Assembly (NCBI GenBank): GCA_030607835.1
Contig: JAUWJE010000138.1
Coordinates: forward strand, 1-5,735
Reading direction: 5' to 3'
Length of the DNA stretch: 5,735 nucleotides
From: Candidatus Fermentibacterota bacterium
Lineage (GTDB): Bacteria; Fermentibacterota; Fermentibacteria; Fermentibacterales; JCC-6
Shown here: piece after piece, positions 5,135 to 5,735 of the stretch
How positions within the stretch are numbered: position 1 is the stretch's first letter
Layout of the letters: every line of letters starts with the position of its first letter
Notes under the pieces: generated by a model
What the model saw: only the letters and a program-made list of their open reading frames with translations
The model's database searches: none
What the model was told of the DNA's origin: nothing
Program-made: the position numbers and the translations under genes

Positions 5135-5735
5135 TAGCTCAGATGTAAAACAGAGATCAAGAAGATCCTCAGGCGGTAAAGTGATTGTATATCTGGCAAT
5201 CGTCATTGTTCTTTCAGTTTTCCTTCTGATCAGCACTTTCGGAGTTCAACTGGTTGATGATGGTTATTACTATCTGGAAATCGCTCGAAATATCTCCTGT
5301 GGCAACGGTTTTACTTTTGACGGAATAAATAGAACAAACGGTTTCCATCCATTATGGCAAATTATGCTTGTTCCGGTATTCCTGTTGACCCAGAACAGAG
5401 TTCTTGCTGCTCAGGCTGTAACCATGCTGCAGACGCTGCTTTTTGCAGTAAGCGGATTTGTTCTTTACAGGATTCTGCTTGAGAATACGAAGAAAATCCT
5501 CCTTTCAGTCGTGGCTGCTGCCTTCTGGCTTCTGAATTTCTGGTTCTGGAGCAAGGGAGCCCTTTCCGGAATGGAGACCGGACTCCTGATCCTCTGTTAC
5601 GGGATAAGTCTTCTTCTCTTTACACGTTCACTTCGTGGAATGTACAGCACATGGCCGCTTTCCATTTCCCTTATCGTAGCCTGCATGGCCAGGCTGGATT
5701 CACTTGCCCTTGTCTTCGGAGTCTGTCTGATCTTC
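5124..5735 (+). CDS. GT-C-like polytopic membrane protein, probable glycosyltransferase (partial, 3' end outside window)
   Basis: The frame from the ATG at 5124 stays open for 204 codons to the window edge. A polar, basic N-terminus (about 1-19) precedes helix 1 (about 20-39). Then comes a loop beginning VDDGYYYLEIARNI with the acidic pair D45-D46, and GNGFTFDG followed by TNGFHPLW at 60-78. Further helices lie at about 79-88, 98-116, 125-142, 151-167 and 178-189, with GALSGMETGL at 145-154 and ARLDSLA at 189-195. A DD pair in the first loop and the later SGMET and RLD motifs resemble GT-C fold membrane glycosyltransferases that use lipid-linked sugars. The substrate cannot be told. It overlaps the protease gene by 11 bases, with a weak AGATGGA ribosome site at 5112-5118, so the two are probably co-transcribed although functionally unrelated. 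Confidence 0.75.
   Translation, partial: MNNDSSDVKQRSRRSSGGKVIVYLAIVIVLSVFLLISTFGVQLVDDGYYYLEIARNISCGNGFTFDGINRTNGFHPLWQIMLVPVFLLTQNRVLAAQAVTMLQTLLFAVSGFVLYRILLENTKKILLSVVAAAFWLLNFWFWSKGALSGMETGLLILCYGISLLLFTRSLRGMYSTWPLSISLIVACMARLDSLALVFGVCLIF

Noticed and set aside
1..5735. CRISPR arrays, tRNA or rRNA genes, insertion sequences and attachment sites
   Set aside because: No regularly spaced repeats, cloverleaf-like structure, terminal inverted repeats or transposase motifs were seen. The window is almost entirely coding, with no gene-free stretch above about 145 bases.

Overview
This is a bacterial window holding the membrane-arm end of a respiratory, Mrp/Mbh-type ion-translocating complex, followed by a HycF-like iron-sulfur subunit, a HycI-type [NiFe]-hydrogenase maturation protease, and the start of a GT-C-like membrane protein. 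All genes lie on the + strand. Shine-Dalgarno-like sites, an intrinsic terminator with a T-tract and one GTG start point to a bacterium. The gene content suggests an anaerobic, hydrogen-metabolising lineage. I cannot name the taxon from sequence alone.

Layout: the last codons of an upstream gene (probably to 24), then MbhE-like (21-344), MnhB/MbhF (337-792), MnhC/MbhG (792-1145), MnhD/MbhH (1142-2497, with its continuation to 2635 behind an in-frame TAA), MnhE/MbhA (2641-3156), MnhF/MbhB (3153-3524), MnhG/MbhC (3517-3855) and a HycF/MbhN-like dicluster ferredoxin (3896-4516). Most of these genes overlap by 1 to 8 bases, which indicates one tightly coupled operon. A strong intrinsic terminator (4540-4575) closes it. 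A GTG-started HycI-type protease (4613-5134) follows, overlapping by 11 bases with a GT-C-like membrane protein that runs off the window (5124 onward).

How the genes fit together: the Mnh/Mbh subunits would form a membrane module that exchanges Na+ and H+. The HycF-like protein would carry electrons to a group 4 [NiFe] catalytic module, and the protease would trim the large subunit of such a hydrogenase. The catalytic subunits themselves (small and large subunits and the NuoH-like anchor) are not in this window and are inferred to lie upstream.

The most notable observation is in the MnhD gene. Its reading frame is broken by a single TAA at codon 452, after which the same frame continues for 45 codons that read as the missing C-terminal helix of the family. 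The pieces total 497 codons, close to the usual MrpD length, and the break creates the only large gap in an otherwise overlapping Mnh gene set. It is either a nonsense mutation, a sequencing or assembly error, or a real split or readthrough gene. I see no wholly new system here. The other points of interest are the mix of Mrp gene order with Mbh/Hyc-type components and an extra N-terminal helix on MnhF.
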